Assembly: GCA_948470475.1 (NCBI GenBank)
Contig: OX419335.1
Span: 38,449,803-38,513,802, forward strand
Source: Galaxea fascicularis
Taxonomy: Eukaryota; Cnidaria; Anthozoa; Scleractinia; Euphylliidae
Length of the DNA: 64,000 bases
Direction of reading: 5' to 3'
Part shown: piece after piece, positions 59,538 through 64,000 of the stretch
Layout of the letters: each line of letters opens with the position of its first letter
Position numbering within the stretch: the stretch's first letter is position 1
Translations under genes and position numbers: made by a program
The notes under the pieces: model-generated
Told to the model about the DNA's origin: nothing
The model's database searches: none
The model's input: only the letters and a program-made list of their open reading frames with translations

Positions 59538-62500
59538 ATGATGGCGAGTATTTTTCGATGTTCAAGGAATCTTTCGAGGAGGCCAATGTGCTTGTAAGTA
59601 TCAAAATCTTTTAATTTTTAATGAATTTTAAGAATTACATTTACTCAGTACGCAGTACTTAAGCTTCAACTGATGGATTGCTGTGTAACTTTTACCACCT
59701 GAAAATTTAAGCTTACCGGTACTGCCTAAAGGCATCTTTCAATTCAGATTCTGTATTTCTAAATACCAAACTAAGTTCTCTATTCATTAATTCTTCATAC
59801 TGTTGGTTTCTCTGACTGGCTTTGTGGGGAACATGCAGAGATGCCAACCTCTGGAAGTGCGAAGAAACCCAGAGATTTGGTCCAATCCCCTTTTTATCCT
59901 GCCCTTCCCCACCCCCAGCATTGAATGTGGGTTAGGGGGGAGGAGAGGGAGGAGAAATAATGGAGGGAATAGCCCAAAGGAAAATATCTCCCAGTTTCAG
60001 ATCTCCAGAGAGTGGCATCTCTGCTACCCTTAATGATAATTGTGTGGGTTCTTTTCTGTGCCCTTTTAAGTTTTACATGTGGAATTTAATGAGACAAGGC
60101 CGACAGATTGATGTCACTTCCCATGTAATGTAATCATCTGGACTGAGGCACATGTTGAACAAACAGCCAGCACAACCTTACTGATTATTTTAAGACCTTG
60201 GTTTGTAGTCCAGTCTTGGGTTTGAAGCCACCAGTGCAGTGCATTTATGAACTGAATTAACTAGGCAGTAGCATTTTTAAACAGACAATAACAGATCAAT
60301 TATTTTGATCACTCTAGGGGAGTTAAAGGCTTATCAAAAGTGTGATCTTTTCTGTAGAATACCAAGACGTTTCGAGCAGCACAGTGTTGAAAAAGAACCA
60401 TTGAAAACAACAATCACTTTCATTACAGAGGTCAAAGAAAATGATGGCATGAGAAGCTACCCTCCATATGTAACAACGTACAGCCCACAAGGTTTTAACG
60501 TCAAGGGTATCAAAGTATTTGGTTCTGTAGCAATCCTTCCTACAATATTCTACCACTGGAGGGTAAGAACTGTTACATGATTTTCAAGTTAGAGGACTCA
60601 GGGAGGGTTGGTGGAGTGAGGGAACCATGTAGGTTAAAAAGTGGCTGGAAGTGAGACGTCCAAGCGAAGTTGAAAGCAAGGGAAACAAATTGTCTAATTT
60701 TGCATGTGGTCATGTGGCTAAACTGGTTGATCACAGAACAAACCTTTCTGGTTGGTTGAATTTTGCCTTGTGTTCCTTTAAGATAGTGATTATGTGTTGT
60801 TCTAATGCAGACGGCTTACATCCAACAACTGTTCTTATGTGTCTTGCGTTCAGGTGTAATAGAGCATTTGTAAAAATGGTGTATATTGGTACTCAACTGT
60901 CGCCTTTATTGGTCACATGCTAACTATCCATTATTAACTGAAATGTAACTGAATGAGGATAGCGATGATGATGACCTTGATAATAAACCGACAATAGAAT
61001 TTCAATTTGTATCTAATTTTTTTGCCCAACTTTTGGGCTAGTTATTATATTTGCTTGATAGATGCTGGTGGCATCCATCTACCATGACAAAACTATGTTA
61101 ATCCACAAAGAAACTTCTTATATTCATGGCAATTTTTGTTTTGAGCCCTCACAAACTCTTTTGAGTTGTGACAAAACTGTTTTGAGTCCTAGCTACCTTT
61201 TTTTTTCTGTCATGTGTTGGTTTTATTTTATGAAGGTAAAAAGACCAGAAGATATCACACCAGAGAGTCTTGCCCTTTTTACAATAATGGAGCCTCCTAT
61301 AGGTATGCAACTAACACAGTGGATACAGAATCTGGCTCTTGACACCAAACTAGTATAATGTGGTTTACAGATTTTACTGTGAAATTTACAAAACTGTGAA
61401 CACTGAGAATTCTGGAATGTTTATTGCTCTTCAGTCAATCAGACACATGATGTAACACCAAGAAGAAAACCCCAACCACAAAAGTGTTCAATGTTACAGT
61501 TTGTGGTTAAGCCATTGTGTATCTGATTGATTTTCTTGTGCAACACATTGATATTCCAGAAATACTTTAGTGTTCAAGGTTTTTTTAGTTTCACAGTTCT
61601 GTAACAATAGTCATTGCTATTTGAAATTATACCCTGTTGTTACAGCCATTTGTTATTAAACATAAAAACAATTTTTATTTCATACAGTGTGTGTTGTATA
61701 GACCCTGGTAAGAGAGGCTTGCCTTGATAAAAGTGAATATCACTGGGACACTTATCTTCATCCCATTCATATGAAGTTAGCAAGCCCAAAAATTTCCTCT
61801 CAATACTTGTACCATTCCACCATTGTTTTCCTTTTCGGTCAGTGACTGGCGATTTTGCCACATGTGAGTGGCTCAGTTGCCAGCAACTGCATACCAAAGA
61901 ATCACTGTTATAATAATTATTATTTTGGCTAACACGCCCACACATCTCCACCTGCTTTGCTCAAGTCAACTGCAACTTCATTTGAAAGAGAAAACCCTGT
62001 TTCATGTGTGATACAGTACTTTGATGTTACCAGAAGCAATGTTGAGCTAAATATTAACTAGTGTTTTTTTGTGATTGTCTTTAGAAATTGTGGTTGTGGG
62101 GACAGGGGACAAGCTGTTTCGCTTAGACCCAAGCATACATAGCTACATGAGAAAAAATCACAACATTCTCTTAGAAGTTCAGGATACTGTAAGTAAACAT
62201 GTTATTTCAGTTTTATGATGAATAAACCTATTTTGGTGGATGCCAATGCCTCAATATCTATCTGAAAGACTCCTTGTGAGTAGATCTAGCCTGACCTACA
62301 AAGAATATCTAATTCCCTTCATTAGCAGGTCTAGCCTATCTACCTACCAACAGTCATTACATTTTGCTAATAAAAAGGGCAATGCCAAGAAGCCACAAAG
62401 ATACCTCCATGTTTTGCTACACCTTCAATAGATTTCTGCATAGACCACTGCCCATCCAAGCTGCACCACCACAATGAAGTTGAGGTCATACACAACCAAA

Positions 62501-62832
62501 TTGGGACATTTCTAGTTCAGTCTTTATTCTTTGCCCCATTACATAACTATATTATATTTGGTTGTTGTTCTCAGGATACAGGTTTTGTGAACTACAGATT
62601 TCTCAAATAGATTGTTAGGTCTGTCTATTTCCTGGGTCACTTCCATGACGCACTTGGGTCTGGTCTTGGTTTTAGTTCAGGCTCTAGCTCTTCTCTTGAC
62701 ATGGCTGGAATCCAAACCATCTGAATGTTGTTTAATTTTCTCTAGGCAAATGCATCTGCCACGTTCAACTTTCTTTTGGAGGAAACACGGTTGGTTGGTG
62801 CTGTTTTGATTCCACCGAAATCAACTGAGTGA
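59538..62832 (+). CDS. NDUFAF3: NDUFAF3 orthologue, mitochondrial complex I assembly factor, five exons
   Basis: A 172-aa protein. Exons: 59538-59593, 60358-60562, 61236-61302, 62085-62188, 62746-62832. All introns are GT-AG and frame and stop close exactly. NDUFAF3 is a matrix protein that acts with NDUFAF4 early in assembly of respiratory complex I (Q-module). Exon 1 gives a basic N-terminus, MMASIFRCSRNLSRRPMC, typical of a mitochondrial targeting peptide. The core follows the family: YSPQGFNVKGIKVFGSVAILP (human SYxSRGFxINGNRVxGPCALLP-like), DITPESLALFTIMEPPIEIVVVGTGDK, LLEVQDTANASATFNFLLEE and VGAVLIPP. Human NDUFAF3 is 184 aa. The exon 2 acceptor at 60357 was chosen because the nearer alternative (CTCTAG, 60317) runs into a stop. 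The start is the first of two adjacent ATGs. Confidence 0.92.
59836..60023. mobile_element. MITE in NDUFAF3 intron 1
   Basis: Inverted ends CAGAGATGCCAACCTCTGG at the left and CCAGAGAGTGGCATCTCTG at the right (two differences), 188 bp, with a G-rich interior (GGGTTAGGGGGGAGG). CAGAGATGCCA-type ends occur in hAT elements. No clear target duplication was found. Confidence 0.65.
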
Positions 62833-64000
62833 GCATTGTTGGACTGTCTCATTGTTGTGTGGATGGATACTGAGTGCACGATGGAATGGGACTTCAGATG
62901 AACAGAAGATGAGTACAATTTAAAAAGGCCAGAACATTATACAAAACACTTAAGAACTAATTCAATGAGTTGATAACTCAAAGATCATCCACCTGAAGAA
63001 TGGCCTGTGGTATTCAACTTAAATTATCTTGTTATTTATCACAGACTGTTCCTGTGAGAGTATTCACTCAGGTTTTTTAATGGAAGCAGATGCTCGCTGT
63101 TCCCATACCCCCATACTCAATTCATGAGTACAATCAAGTTCATAGGGTACTATTACAATACAGTTATGTCAGCTGTGGCAATAACTAACTACAGTTGACT
63201 CCCAGTAACTCAAACTGTCAAGGGAAACCAGAATAGATTCGAGTTAGCGGGAGTTTGAATCATCAAGGGATGCAAACAAATAACTGAAGAATATACAATG
63301 CTATAAATATATATATATGATTTTTAAGAAGATTATGACATGTTTTAATTTTAAAGACATGTTTCGATGTTGCTAACATCATCGTCAGTCACACAATATT
63401 TGAAAAACCATTGGACTTTATAACAACTAGGCAAAACATGTCGTAATCTTCCTAAAAATCACGATTTTCTTTCTGCTGTCTCGACCTTTTGGTTATATAT
63501 ATGATTTCTGTTCAAACAACATCATCAGCCAGATTTTGTGCAAAAAAAGTATAACCCAAAGGCTATTTTGCTACCAAAGCAAAGTAGCATATAAGAGAAC
63601 ACTGTTGAAAATGCACAATACCTAGCAGAAGAACAATACTGTGTGATACTGCAGTACTTTAAAGGATACATGCTGCTAAATTTGACTCAGTTCAAATAAA
63701 AATAAATTCAATTTTTTGGAGTATGTTTTGGCTCATTACACTTTGAAAAGAGGTTCAAGTTATCGAGGGTAAAATAATTATTATTTTAATAAAGAATATG
63801 ACTTGAAGGAAGAATAGATGACTTCAGGTTAGCAGGAGGTTCCAGTTATCGAGGTTTCGAGTTATTGAGTGTAAAAATACAGCAAATGTAAGAAGTAAAT
63901 CCGGGGGAAACCAATTGTAGTTTGAGTTAGCACGAAGTTCGAGTTACGGAGGGTTCGAGTGCGCTGCACCATTTGCAAGGCCTCACAAGATTGGTTGAAA
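62833..64000. other. NDUFAF3 3' flank with pogo-like repeat sequence
   Basis: No gene seen. From about 63192 there is CAGTTGACTCCCAGTAACTC, then GATTCGAGTTAGCGGGAG. Related CGAGTTATCGAGG and GTTCGAGTTACGGAGG-type stretches recur at about 63750-63960, which suggests pogo/Tigger-type terminal sequence interrupted by other repeats. An (AT)n tract lies near 63307. The last 37 bases repeat those at 5643-5676. Confidence 0.5.

Overview
The window looks like nuclear DNA of an animal, most likely a cnidarian such as a stony coral or sea anemone. The support is split genes with GT-AG introns, full-length secreted laminin chains, a mitochondrial complex I assembly factor, a tRNA-derived SINE, a CR1/L2-like LINE tail and many short foldback elements in AT-rich DNA. 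The cnidarian assignment is an inference from the overall look of the sequence and repeats; I could not run a search.

Layout. (1) 1-2691: no gene seen, dispersed palindromic repeats. (2) 2692-15995, minus strand: a complete laminin chain gene ('gene A', 12 coding exons, 1858 aa). (3) 15929-20950: a 2511-bp unit present twice in direct tandem, identical by eye. It holds gene A's start codon, signal-peptide codons and upstream region, an 87-bp MITE and a 757-bp foldback transposon. (4) about 21116-21680: 5'-truncated LINE. (5) 22364-36222, minus strand: a second, paralogous laminin gene ('gene B', 14 coding exons, 1776 aa). (6) 36223-59537: about 23 kb without a recognisable gene. It contains a 10.8-kb, 27-bp-unit satellite of about 400 copies, an old diverged duplication, a GGTATACA minisatellite and several transposon remnants. 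(7) 59538-62832, plus strand: a complete five-exon NDUFAF3 orthologue (172 aa) with YY1-like motifs in its promoter. (8) 62833-64000: repeat-derived DNA.

The two laminins stand head-to-tail in the same orientation and share most intron positions and phases, so they arose by gene duplication. Both have a gamma-type N-terminus, coiled coil and C-terminus and no C-terminal LG domains. Their short arm carries both a beta-type domain IV (LF / laminin IV type B) and a gamma/alpha-type domain IV (laminin IV type A). This mixed architecture, LN-LE-LF-LE-L4A-LE-coil, is the most interesting biology in the window. As secreted chains they would be expected to trimerise through the coil with alpha and beta laminins and enter the basement membrane (mesoglea in a cnidarian). 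NDUFAF3 is functionally unrelated to them.

Exon coordinates were derived by hand from splice consensus, reading-frame continuity and domain continuity. No transcript evidence was available.
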